64,000 nt of DNA from Myoxocephalus aenaeus. Its lineage: Eukaryota; Chordata; Actinopteri; Perciformes; Cottidae. The stretch spans positions 4,622,001 to 4,686,000 of the forward strand of contig JBAMJR010000170.1 in the NCBI GenBank assembly GCA_038501785.1, in the 5' to 3' direction. This document shows, one piece after another, positions 25,359-38,500 of this stretch. Position numbers and translations under genes: made by a program. Position 1 is the first letter of the stretch; each line of letters opens with the position of its first letter. Below the pieces are notes generated by a model, which ran no database searches, was not told the origin of the DNA, and saw only the letters and a program-made list of their open reading frames with translations.

Positions 25359-28300
25359 ATGAAAATATTCACTTCTAACTTTGGCTATAATTCGTAAGAT
25401 TATATTAGATACTGTAATAAATGTCTTTCGGGAAATCGAGTCCTTGAAGTAGCAAATAACAGCAAAGTGAATGAGCTATGAATGGGAAGAGCGCAATTGA
25501 AGGTTATTCAGCATAATGCAGCCACCACTTTCAACACAACAATCTGTTAAAAGTTCTTGTTGAAGAAAGAAACAACATCCTGCTGCTTTTCATCACAAAT
25601 TCCGGTCACAGAAAAATTAGCATCCAATTCATGAAAGCGTTCATTTGCTATGCTGAAGGTTCTCTCACACAAACAAAAGCAACAGCGACCGCAGAAACTT
25701 ACAATAGCACCTCCGCGTTACAGTGGAGGCCACCAACAAACTGAATGATCTCTTTCAAAGCAGTCACTAAAAAAGGTAAAGCCATTAACACACGATGCAC
25801 CGGGCAAGCATTTTAGTATTTGAGCCATTCTAGATGAACGAAGAAGTAGTTTTAGTGTACCCTATATTTAGAATATTTTCCAACTTTAAAGAGTGCATAA
25901 ATAAGTTTCACTTTCAGTTCACCTCCCTGTCGGAAATGGCTGTCTGACAGCAAGATAAAGCGGTGAAAATGTTCTAAATATAGCGTACACTGAAAGAGTG
26001 GGCCTGACTTTTAATTGGCTAAAATAGCTTTTGCTGCTTCCCCTGTCCGCGGCAGTATATTGCTTTACTCTTGAGTTTGTACTCCAGCCCATTTCTTCAA
26101 ACTAAGGGCGTTCCAAACGGGATTTACAGTAGGTAATCCACAGACGATGGATAATGCTTCATTTGATTTAAACCGGTTTGAACATTTCTAACGGAACTAT
26201 TTCAGACTCCGAGAGTCAGAGGAACAAGATAGCTCCATCAACAGTAAAACAGCTGCAGTAATATGCTGCTTATTGTCTGACTTGTGTCTCATCAGATCAG
26301 TCATACGTACAATACCGTCCAACTTCTCTGTAAAACGATGCAAGGATGTTTGTATGTGCACAATACCGTTATAATGTGTAATTATCAACTAGTATTGCTA
26401 ATAATAGCTAACCTGGCTGGAGCAAACCCAATTACGTTTTCCAACTTGTTGAACTGGAATGCAGTCAACTTAGCTATGACGTTATTCAGGTTTCCGAGAA
26501 AAATGAAAGGCACCATAAGTACCTCAGACAATCCCATTGCAAAATACCTGAACCATCCCTTTAAAGAAGACATTGGACGTGTGCACTCAACGTTCTCAAG
26601 GATGCCTATAAAAGGGAGAGTCATTTTGGCAACATAAAAAGTAACCCTCGAAACAAGGTACTGTATGATTTCAAGCATCACAATGTTCAGCATCGAATGA
26701 AGACCAAAGTACTCACCCCAGCCGAGGCACAGAAAACGCTTGCGAATGAGTCGTGACCTCATTTTGCCAATGACGGCCAGATAGGACTGCCACGCCTCCG
26801 TCAGCACCCAGCAGAAGGATGCCAAGAAGAAGAAATGCAGGAAGGCGGCCGTCACAGTACATAGACCCTAAAGAGAAAAAATAAAGTCGGAGAGATATAA
26901 AACCGTTGGAGACATTTTGCAAAGAAATAAAAAATGGTAGTTTTGCCAGAGGTGTCATCATGAATCATCTCTTAGGGCTATTCAGCCGAAGAAAATGAAA
27001 CCTCCGCAAAAGAAAGAGCATAAAAGGATACAACTGAGTCTGATGAAGCTAATATTGTTCAGAAGAACAAGAGTTCAACCTGGCTCTGCTGTGCTCCACA
27101 TAGAGATCGATACTGACCACTACACAGTGCAGTCTTGCTTAGTCAGAGTACTCAGAGTGCGGTGTGCCAAGTCAGCCTGCCACTTTGAGAACTCAGCTGT
27201 ATAAACCTTGTCTCCACTTTTGTTTCTAGGCATTGTAAAAGGCTTGGTTAAGAGCACTTCTACTGGGATCATAAATGCATTGACTATGGTTTACGGTGGA
27301 AATACAGTTGCTGTGTGTGGGGATTGTTTCGTCTGTGTTGTTCTGCGCACAATGCCTTCCTTACCTTGCTGAGCGTTTGAGATTGTCCCACCAAAATCAA
27401 TAAATTGGAGGCCAAGATGGAGAGGCAAAAATTCACCAAGATTATGGATCTCTCCGAACGTATGTACCTACAGAGCAGAGGGAGGAGAGAGCGAGAAAAA
27501 GAGATAGAGAGAGACAGAGAGGGGACAGACATGAGATAAGTATTAATGACAGATTGACAGACTGAACAGTATCCTTTTGGACATCGTACAGAGTCATTAG
27601 CTTGATTTTACCATCTGTCATGTGTGCTACCAAAAACTAATCACCACCCCCCCTGCTGTAGTTGAACCATTTGTTCCTTATTAGTCCTCATTGGGGTTTT
27701 GGCACGGCAGAGGACACACACAAACTGCAGTTTTTATGTATTGGTGCTGTAGGAGCCTGAATAGTGAGACAAATCTCCACTGTCTGCACAAGGAATGTGG
27801 GAGTAAAGTGACACAATACCATCCATGCATGTGGTGTGTTCACATGTACCTCCAGAAGGCAGCGTAGATTAGCAGCAGGATGAGAAGAGCGGTGCAGGAA
27901 ACGCCACAGCCCACCATGAGGGGCAGAGAGGGCATGCTGGTAGGACCCATGTCCTGAGGCGAATGAAAAGGAGAGAAAGAGATGGGGAGAAGGATAGTTA
28001 ATTATTTCTGCACTATTATCCCAAACATGTCCCTTGCTTGCTTTTATTATATAAATATAACTACAGAGGTCATTTTGAGTCACAGTGAAATGGTAGTTAG
28101 AGCATCCTCAGCTTCTGTCATGTGACATTTCCAAGTGAAAGGAATATGTGTGGGGTATAGTTAGAGGAATTAATTGAAATCAGATCTGTCAGTTTAATAA
28201 AAAGTGTGTGATATCCAAGCGCACACCTCCGACTATGATATTGATCTGCTCGCTAATTTGATACACTCGTTGCAGCTTTATGATGGGTAGCTGATGGGTA

Positions 28301-30090
28301 GGTTTAGCTCGTCGCCCCATATCACATTGAATTGGATCCATTAATGTGTCCATCTCAAAGTTCAAGATGAGTCATTAAAAAACAAACCACACATAAGAAA
28401 TGGACGTAGTCACTGTGATGTCACACACTGGTGTGTGGACTACGGTTTCGAAGCAAGTTCTGCATTTTCGCCATTTTGAAAATAATACAGGTTTAAGGCA
28501 CTGCATTGACTTCACTTTTCAGACCTGCAGCTTGCCTGCTGCCTGTCAAAAGCATTGTAACATTTGACAGTTAGAGAAAAGGAGAGGGCTATTTACATGG
28601 CAACAGCCTGAATAGTCAAATGAAGGGTGAACACATGTTACTGTTATATCCCATATCATACACTAGGTTAGTGTGCAAAAAGGGTATAAGAGCGCAGAGC
28701 TAGATAGATATCGATATTCATGTGTGAGGGAGAGTGACAACAAATTGTAATGAATCCGGTTTGATTATTTGTCTTTCCAGATTATAGTAATTGTAGCCAC
28801 ACTTCCTGCTTTGCAGTCACAGTACAAATTAACTATTGTTCTTCCTTATTTGTAATCCCTTCGCTAGCCCCTTCTAAATTACACTGTACCTGCCGATTAC
28901 ATTTGATTATTTGTTAGATGGAGCTGGATAATAACATATAATTACACTAATGTGAAAGTTCCTGTTTGTTGGAAGCATCTGGACCACTTTGATAACACTT
29001 ATGCAACTTTTCCTGCATCTCCTAAGACCATGTAATTATAATGATAGTTTGAATGGACTGTTATTCACTCTGAGACATAAGGACCTATTCAGGTAACCAA
29101 ACAATTGCTGACGTAGAGAATGCACAGTAGATGCTCGTTTTGCACCAATTTGTAAATTGGTGCACAACGAGCAACATGTACTTCTGAATCATTTCAGATG
29201 TACAAGCCTCAAAGCACTCAACCATAGCGCAAAATTGAACGATGTAGGTCATGATGTACAGCGGACCTCCGCTTTGCCTCTCTCCCAAGGTGTGCCTTTG
29301 AAAGGATGAGGAACAGACAAATGAAGCTGCATGGAGAGCATACACCCCGCCGTGTCCCAAATGGGCTTAATGTTTGCCCTGCTTTTAAGTTCTCAATCAC
29401 ACAATTTACCTCCTAGGGAGTCTAGCCTTCCCTTTCATCCCAAAGATTTATCACAGTACACAGACACTGCACAAGGTGTCTTTTAGAGCAAATAAAGTAC
29501 ATACTCAAACACAAAGGCACATCTAGGCAGATGTGCCAAGTAATTGAATGTCAAAGTCAATATTTGATCTGCATGAATGTGGTTGTGTGACTATTCAAGA
29601 TGAGCCGAAGGCAGAGGAGGAAAGCAATACTTTAGAAAGGAATAAAGAATGCATACTGAAAAGGAGAAGGAGGGATGTTCAGAGAGAGATGGAGTGGGAA
29701 TAGTTGAGAACCACTAAGAGAAAGCAAAGAGTTGTAGGAGGGGAAAAGAAAAAGAAAAGGAAACGATAGAGTCTTTTAGTGGTTTTCCCCTGGCTCATCA
29801 AAGGATGCCAATTTCTCGAGAGGAATGTTGAATAGGATGGAATACCAATATGGTACACATATATGCTAGGAGGAGAATTGAGGAGAAACATGATCAAACC
29901 CACTTAATAAAAAAAGAGGAACTCACAAAAAAAGAGAGCGGGTGTATGACAAGCATCTGCTTCAGGAAAAAAGAAAGGCCGAGAAGGAGAGACTCAATGT
30001 GTTTGATATCCTTTTGAGACGAAGGTCAAAGGATATGCAGGCATTTATTTTTTGTGGTCTGACAGATCAAACATGGAAATGTCAAGCACG

Positions 30091-30148
<58 letters not shown>

Positions 30149-33100
30149 GAATTTCCTTTCCCAGTCACTTGTAGTTTGTCTGAAATTAGCCAGTAACAGA
30201 CAAGTAATGTAATAAATATAGTAAGCTCTTCATTGTGTCAATTTGTTCAGTGTTCTGAACAGTGTTCTTAATTGGTGTGGTAAGGTAATGTGTGAGTGTG
30301 TGATGAGATTAAGTGTCTCATTTTATAATGTGGAAGGATGCTACAAATGAGGAAAAAGAAAAAGAAATGAGGAAACGCCCACACAAACAGACTCACAAGA
30401 ACAACACATCAGGCCTGAGGCCTTCAGTGTGACACAAATGCCCTGCTCTAAATATAGTTGTATTATGTTGCAGTTGGAAGGGGTAGTGGGTGTGTTTTGT
30501 GTGCGCGAGGTGTGTGTGTGAGAGAAGAGTAAAGCACACAGAGAGCACAGATTAGAAAGAGTGTGCTGAAGCTCTGCTGTATACGGCCAGGCTCCCCTGG
30601 GCAGCTTGGCTACCATGTGATAGAGAAGATAGCTATTTTCAGCTCAGGAAGTTTAACCTACTTATCTCCTCTCACTGACACTCCTCTACCCTCCGCTCCT
30701 ACCTATCCTGCTACCCAGCCTCCTCCTTTCCTTTCTCTCCCTCTCTGTGTCTCCTCTTCTTCCCCCATTTCCTCCCTGCCTTTACCTCTTACTCACACAT
30801 CAGCAGTGGGTCTTTCCAATTCTCCTCACTACTCATTTTCGATTAACTCTTCGAGGGAGATCATGAAGATTTACAATGCGGAGATTACAGAAAACCACCC
30901 TTGTTTCCAAGTAGTACTGCAAATGCATCTTTTATGAGGAGTATAGGAGCACTTGCAAATACTCCATAGGACAGCTTGCATTATATGTGTATCTTGGTGT
31001 ACTCATCGCCACTCTGTTCATGTGATGTGGTGTATACAGTTGTCCCATTTAGGCTGTGAAAATTCTGCATCTCTTGGAGAATCCACAAAAGGTCATTTCC
31101 ATACTATTTGCTTCGAACAGCAGTTTGCTGTTCATTGATGCTGTACTTCAACACAGCAGTGCTTTGAGCTAGATGCTAATGCAAGTATGCTAACATCCTC
31201 ACAATAACAATGCTAACAGGCTGATGTTAAGCAGGTGTATTGCTCATCATGTTCCCCAGCTTAATTTAGCTTTTTAGCATGCAAATGTGGCTAATTAGCA
31301 TTCAACAAGCACTGCTGAGGTTGATGGGAATGCCATTAGTTTTGCTGATATTTGGTCATAACAAAAGTACTGGACACATTTAAAACTAGTTGGTTAAATA
31401 TAGTACTGATATAGTCAACATTGTCATATTGACAGTGGATCAAATGACATTGTGTATGTAAAGGGATTCCCTCCACACACACGACAGGTAAATATCATCC
31501 TGCCAATAGAGTTCCTGTCAGCTCGTTGGAGCGTTTCAGCTCATTGTTTTTGGTTTGAACTCTCCCCTATTATCAAGCAGCTATTTATAGAGAAACCCAC
31601 TTGGAGCTCACTGTATGCTACTTGTCAAGCACTAAACACCACATAGGAAAAGTCAGCAAGTAGCTAGTGGCGTATTTAGTAGCTAAAGGGCCAGATAAGG
31701 AAATATAGAGCTAAAATGAGAGTGAGTATTGGATCTACAATTTATTTTGGGAAAATGCTAATTAAATGCTGAATACTTCTTGAAAAGTTTTCAAAATTCA
31801 GCAGTTGTACTCTCCCACACAGATACAGGCAAAGGCACAGTCATACAACCACACTCGTACACCCATGCAGACTGTGCCACAGCAGAAAACTGCCCATCTT
31901 TTTGATCTAGTGTGCCTGCTATTCCGTTGCCTGTGTTGCTGTCATGGCACTCGGTAAATACTACCTGCGATATGCTGAATCAATTCAGCAGACCCTAGAG
32001 GGTTCACCTTGACAGGCTCTGACTTCAGTGGCCAGAAGACAAACCATACATCTCCTGTCAGTGTGTGACAACCTGGAGAGCTGACAGAGTGACTTAAATT
32101 GTAAAGTCATCATATCAAGTGCTGGCTTTATCCTCAGGTATTTTTTAAGCACCATGTGAGTTTTGCACTGCTTGCTCCAGCAAAAATCAGCTATAAAAAA
32201 CAGGCCTTTTGCAAAGTAAAGTTCTAAATTAAAGCCAGGAGGAAGATACACTAATTCTTTAAAACCACATTGGCACAGTCATAGACTATAACAGGCCTTG
32301 TTGGTTCACACAAATCGGATCATATTTTAATCGTGAGGTCACCAAAAGGACATATCACCCTCTGCTGTCTGCTTTGGAAAAAATATATATCACACAAAAC
32401 AAGGAAATGCAAAGTCAAAATAAAAAACCCAACTGTTCTTGACCCCCTGGTTATAATTGGAAATAGCGATTCTTGGGCTGCCTCAAAAGCTTTCCTCATA
32501 ATTATCTAATTATTCATCTAATCAAATCTATCACACCAAGGGTCAGCCATTATGCATCTTCAGCCAGAGAAAAAAACACTATAATTTCACCTGTATACTC
32601 TCTCATCATCTCCCTTGTCACTGACTAACCTTCAATTAATGCAACAAGGGATCCAACGATTCTAATGCAATTCCACACAGAGCCTCTAGTACATTTTAGC
32701 AACCCTCGTATTTTAATTACAGTTGACAAGTGCAAGTGCAAGTGCAAGGTATTTGCATCAAGAAACCTTGTAGTCTTGCTCTATCTGGGGCTGGCATTGT
32801 TTGCTTTCTAAACATTGTTTTCAGTTAAGCTATAAATCCTGTGGCGCTTGAACCATCGCTATCATCCGTCCACAGTCAGATCAGGCACTTTGACCATCCT
32901 TTCGAAAAAATAGACTCAGCTGTGTGATATTTTCCTTCTGATTAGGTGCTGGTGAGCGCTAATGACAGCGGAGGAAACAGACTTGAGTAGACCCAATCAT
33001 CTCCACCAAAAGCAGTTAGCCTGGCAGGTAAAAAAAAAGCTGTGGGCAATCTCTTACAGCGGAGGCAGAGATCACTTCACATATTGTTCTTGCTTTGATG

Positions 33101-33161
33101 CAGTAATTGCCTTATAAATGAGTTATGGAAATGCAGAAGGCACCCCCTCTCCTCTAGCCAA

Positions 33162-33201
<40 letters not shown>

Positions 33202-35496
33202 CATCCACATTGAATGGATCAAGGTCCCAGGTGCTGTTTGAATCACTAACCTTCTCCCTCGCATTTCTGGTTACCTGCTTAAGCAAGCACATGCCATGAA
33301 TCCCACTGTAACTATGACAAAAAGTTTGGGAGACGCATCTGAAAACTGTATGCTGACAAATCAGAATCAGAATCAGCTTTATTGGCCATGTGTGTTTACA
33401 TATACATGGGATTTGACTCCGGTTACACGTTGCTCTTCTGAACTGAAGAGGTAGACCTCACTTGATTAACCTCGGGGACTAAATGTTAAACAGACTTTTA
33501 TAAAGCCAATACATCCTTCTACTCCGAATCCCATGATCCCCGTAGTGCTGCTGAGGCAATGAGTCCAGACATATCCGTAGGGTTTGTGTTCCCACTGCAG
33601 TCATTTTGGGAATTAAGTGGCTTGGTTTATAGTATGGCTTTGTGACCTCTCTCAATCAACTGCTCTTTCTCCCTCTTTCTCCTCTGTTTCCCCAAAGTAA
33701 CAACCTCTGTCTTGTGTCTGATAGTGAAGGTCTCTCTATAGACACACACAGCAGAATACACACACATAATATGTGTATAGGCTACACACGCGGAAATCTC
33801 AGAGGCTACAGAAAGTAAACAGGATTAACTGGCTATCCCTTGCTCCACTGTAAACTGCCTGTAATGGCAGCGCTGCTTCTAAATCCCTCCATCTCTTTCT
33901 CTCCCCCTCCCTCCCTCCCTTTTCTATTAAACATGGAGGTTAATCCTCAACCCCCCTTGTCCCTAGCGCCGTGGCCCAGGATAAGCTGTCAGAGCTGGGC
34001 TGCTGATACTCAGCAGTGCACCAACAGCCACACAGCCTGGACACAGCATTGTGCATAGTGTGTGTTTGAGTGTCTACATAAGCATGTTTGTGCATGCACC
34101 CACACTTTGTGTATGCGAGGGTGTATAAAAATGCAAACATCCATACTTGTCTGTGTTTGCATGTCTGGGTGTGACTGGGTCTCTCCCTTGTCCTTTATAG
34201 AATCCAATGTCCGGTGGAATCAAAAACTGTGGAGGACCCTGAAGCAACAAAGTGAACTGAGCGCTGGCCACAGCTCTCCTGACTGAAAGCCCCGGACACA
34301 GACAGACTGACCCATACCTTCCGGTCCTCAGCACTGGGTAATGGGGCGATGAATGATGAATCACTAATGACTAACACGCTCTTCACAGATATTACAAAAA
34401 AGTCAATTTGTTTTCTCTCCTAGCCCTCTTTCACCAAGCACGGCCGACCTGCTTGCTGTGGAAACAACAAAAGTCAATATTGTTCAGTTGGAAGAGGAGT
34501 CACCGGAACCAGAAATAGCGGCTGGAATGACCCATTCAGAGCATAGGTCACAGCCATCGTGTTTTCCCATATAATGGGAATTAATGTTTCCCCTAGCTCT
34601 GTAATAGGTTCCAGACCCCTGTGAAGTAATTCAAGCTTTGAGGGCCAAAACAATGAATAACTGTAGTAATTCCCCTGAAGGCCATCACCTTATTGTGACC
34701 CTCTTTACACTTAATACAAAAATAAAGGACCTGGAATGTCCAGGAGAGGAGGCAAACAAAATAAAAATAATAACTCCAACAATATGGTATTGAGAATCCC
34801 TCGACTTACAAGCCAACTGAACATTGGACGCTTTCATCCAAGATAAAAGTATATTCGGCACCTTTAGCATGGGCATCTGTGATTTAAAAGTGCAATCAGT
34901 GTCAGCCTCTCAGCTGTATTGCTGTTGACACAAGGAAGGAACATGTAAAAATAACCATATAAAGAAAAAAATGACCCTTATCATCACATAAAGTTGGAGG
35001 AGCTACCATATTTCTGCCACAATTGGTTTTTGGAAGTAAATGTCCCATTATTTGTTTTCTGGAAATGTTAAGTCACTCACAGTTATGGAACATTCATGGC
35101 TTGGACGGGCATGAACGTCTTAAAGACAGAAACAATTAAAAGAGTGTTAAAATATGTCTAGTTCTTTGATAAAGCTGTACAAGCAAATACACATATCATA
35201 AGGTGAAGTTAACTAGGACTCCTATAGTGCATAATTTGCTGCAAAACATCCAATTCCAATGCTTTACATGAATTAATGTGCACCTTAACGGTGAGGAGAC
35301 AAAGACCCCATTTTCATATATGATGCAGAGTGTATGTTATGAGCCTTTACAGTCTTAACAGTAAAGTAACAGCAAAGGGTAAAAGCACTGCACCATTTAA
35401 TGCTATATGGAGGCAATGTTTTACACTGAAAAGGTTACAAAGAGATAAATGTCAAAATAAGCACTGGACACTGGTTGTTAATGCATACCAACTTAG

Positions 35497-35548
<52 letters not shown>

Positions 35549-38500
35549 GAGACAAGTCTACCTTTTCTGTTGGGTGAACATTTCCTTCGTAAAATTCTCA
35601 ATTCCTCACAATCACTTTCCATTTCTGTGACACCTGGGTTAACCCTCCATTTTCCTACTGAGCCAATAACAAAAAATAGCCCCCATAGATTCAAGAGTGT
35701 GCCAACACATTTAGCTAAACTCCATTAAGCTCCCATGGTTTTGGTTCAATTATGTTGTTTGTCAGCAGGATTAAAGAATCCTGGTCCAATTTTCATGAAA
35801 CCTGGTGGAAGAGTGCACCAGCGGCCAAGGAAGAAAACGTTTACATTTGGAGTGGATATGAATCACAGGGCAGTTACACAAATTAGTTTTCCCTTTGGTT
35901 ACAATTGCGAGATAGGGCAGGGCCTGGCCGGAGGGCAATGCTCTCTGAGTGCCCTCTAGTTATTTAGCACAACCACTATCCTTGTGGGCTTTAGGGGCAA
36001 GCAAGCATAGAGACAAATTAACAGCCAAAGCTAAAGGGAACATTTTGTGACCATAGCTGTTAAGGAGCTGTGGTGAGAAAAGCAACTGAAAGTGTTAAAG
36101 AGGGTGAAGGGAGGCGGAGGAGTGGGAAACTGATGGGAACATATATAATACTGTGGGTACATAGATAATACATTGGGTGAGGTGCGTACAGTTATACAGT
36201 TAATGAAGGTGAACTAAGAGCTGTCAGGTTTTTGGACGTCCATTAGCGCAACTACAGGAGAAGGGTCACTGCATCAGAACAGACATTAGCCTGAACTGCT
36301 AAAAAGCCTTCTTTAATCATGTCAAACACACATGGCAAGCCACCTGATCTATTTATAGAAACACAGTTTTGTTTTAGTACTGCAGGCACAATCAAACAGA
36401 CACAATACACATGTATTTCTCTTGATTCCTCCTCTCTCACTCCCATCACATAGAAGTAGTTCGCTGAACAACCTGACCTTTAATAAGTTCAAGCAAAAAA
36501 AAAAAGAAGAATGACGTGCCAATCAACATACAAATGAGACAAGCAAAGGCAGACTGATCAAAACAGCTCCTTATACTGTGACAGTGTTAAACTTTGACGA
36601 CTCTGTTCAGTCTGCGCCCGTTTTCTTGTCAGTAAAGATGCATATTTATGGAGTAAGACAGCCATATAAAGACAATAAATGACAGCCTTAGCAGCCTGTT
36701 GTATCATGCAGTAAATCTCATCATCTCCCCGACCTGGCCCCTGGTAGTAGTTGCCTTGTTAGCCCCCAATTCCCACCAAGTCCATCAAGATATGCATCAA
36801 GGTGACTCACCGGGTCTTTAGCTTGCTGTGCTAACACGGCGTAGGTGGAAATCCTGCTGCACAGGCATTTGGTGTGGACAGTGGTTGACGCGAGCGTTTG
36901 GCAGCCTTCTGTGCCCCAGTTTTCTGCGCCAGCTTCCCTGGAGGTGGGGAGAAGGGGGGATGTGGAGGTGGGCGGGGAAGGGGAAGCAGAGGGGACATAA
37001 ACAGTGACTGTTAGACAGAAGAAGAAAAAAGCTGTCAGGTGACTAAACACGTCAATAGGAAGTTCCAACTCAAAGAAAGGGTGAAAGAGGGACAGAAAGT
37101 TTCAGAGGGGAGACCGTCAAGTTCACTCATTCACTCTATAGGTTTAATACGCAGTCATCACCGCTCATGCAAACTGACAGGCTCTTTTTTCCCTGCTGGC
37201 ATAAGAAACCAATGTCGACCGCACTTGTTATTGAGTTCTCTCCGTGTTTAGCACCCTAAACACTTTCTTTCTGATCTTTGTTCTTACTTTTCTTCTTTCT
37301 GTTCCATCTCCCTGTTCTTGGAGCAGTACTCTAAATAACTTGAGGCGTCGAGGATGGATGAGAAGGGTTGCATCAGCTCACGGTAAACAAAGACCAATGC
37401 GGCTTAAGTGGTGGATGGGGATTATTCTGCACTAAATGCTCAATTGCTTTGACACATTACTGGGAAAAAGAGTGCCCGAAATCCCCTCCTCCTACTTCCC
37501 TCTATCTGCCCTCGATAGAAGGTTGAATGTGGCGGTCGATCAATGAGATTCCACCTGAACAAATTATCCTGGCAGATCACTCTACACATTAACCTTAAGT
37601 TTAACCCTGGATATGCATACATTCTAGCTATCAGAGACAGATGGAAACATTGTGGGAGAGCAGCTACAGAGGCGTCTCAATGGGGCCAAGTAAGGCCAAC
37701 TCCATGACTGATGGGTAATAAGGCAGCGATCAAATTCTTACAATGAGTAATGATATCTTACATGAACACAATATTTTCTGGGATATTTTAAATGAGAGAT
37801 TTCTGTATTTCTATTTCCCCTCTGGTTTGACGCCGGTGGGACTCACTTATGAAAAGGTGATGCAAATTACTACTGTGTTCCAGTCAGGATTTAGGAACAT
37901 TCGAGTGGGAATCTGATGACATTTGGGGTTTGTTTTGTTTTGTTTGTTTTTTCGAACTCTGATTGTTGAATATGTATTGCCAGTGAAATACTGAAGACCT
38001 GTGGTAACTTTCAGGGGCTACGTGGATGATAACTCCTTTTTAATAGTATAAAAAAAGTGAGGTTTTGTTTTGGGAGGTCTTGACATTTTGAAAAAAAATC
38101 TGGAAAACAAAAATGATTTTTGTTTTGTTTCAGAAAAGATGACAGCACGTTACACTGTTGTTTCACCACTAATGCTTTAATGGATAACTTAATTACCTCC
38201 TCTCAAGCTAATAGCAACGAGCACTCTCAACAGTAAACAGAGAGAAAACTAAATTGAATCTTGCCTAATATGGACTTCTTCATAATATGATTTGCATAAT
38301 ATTTACAAACTTCAAATCGCTCAATACTACAATACAATACAATACAACTTTGACTAGCACTTTTTTGTATATCTGAGCACTGTTTACATCTCAAGGGAAG
38401 GATTTGGTGTTTTACTTAATAAGAAGTGATAAGCTGGCTTGTTGCTTTTTGTATTTATGGTATCTTAAGGCATATGTGTTACCCTGCCTTTTGATAAATA

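Larger units (their letters stand above)
23813..26716 (-). other. Intron, 2.9 kb
   Basis: GT-AG intron between exons K and L. It contains four CA/GT tracts (24309-24336, 24847-24906, 25031-25057, 25291-25357) within about 1 kb. No gene seen. Confidence 0.9.
27954..36810 (-). other. Intron, 8.9 kb
   Basis: GT-AG intron between the GPS exon and the first transmembrane exon. It holds (CA)n at 30091-30146, a GT tract at 33169-33198, (CT)n at 35499-35544, several fish interspersed repeats (28395-28480, 31150-31395, 33355-33440, 35740-35965) and a short-loop palindrome at 29132-29173. I see no other gene. Confidence 0.85.

Noticed and set aside
26385..26855. 156-codon minus-strand frame extending exon K
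   Set aside because: The conserved similarity stops exactly at the GTGAGT donor (26711-26716); the rest is intron read-through. The next helix is encoded by 23743-23812.
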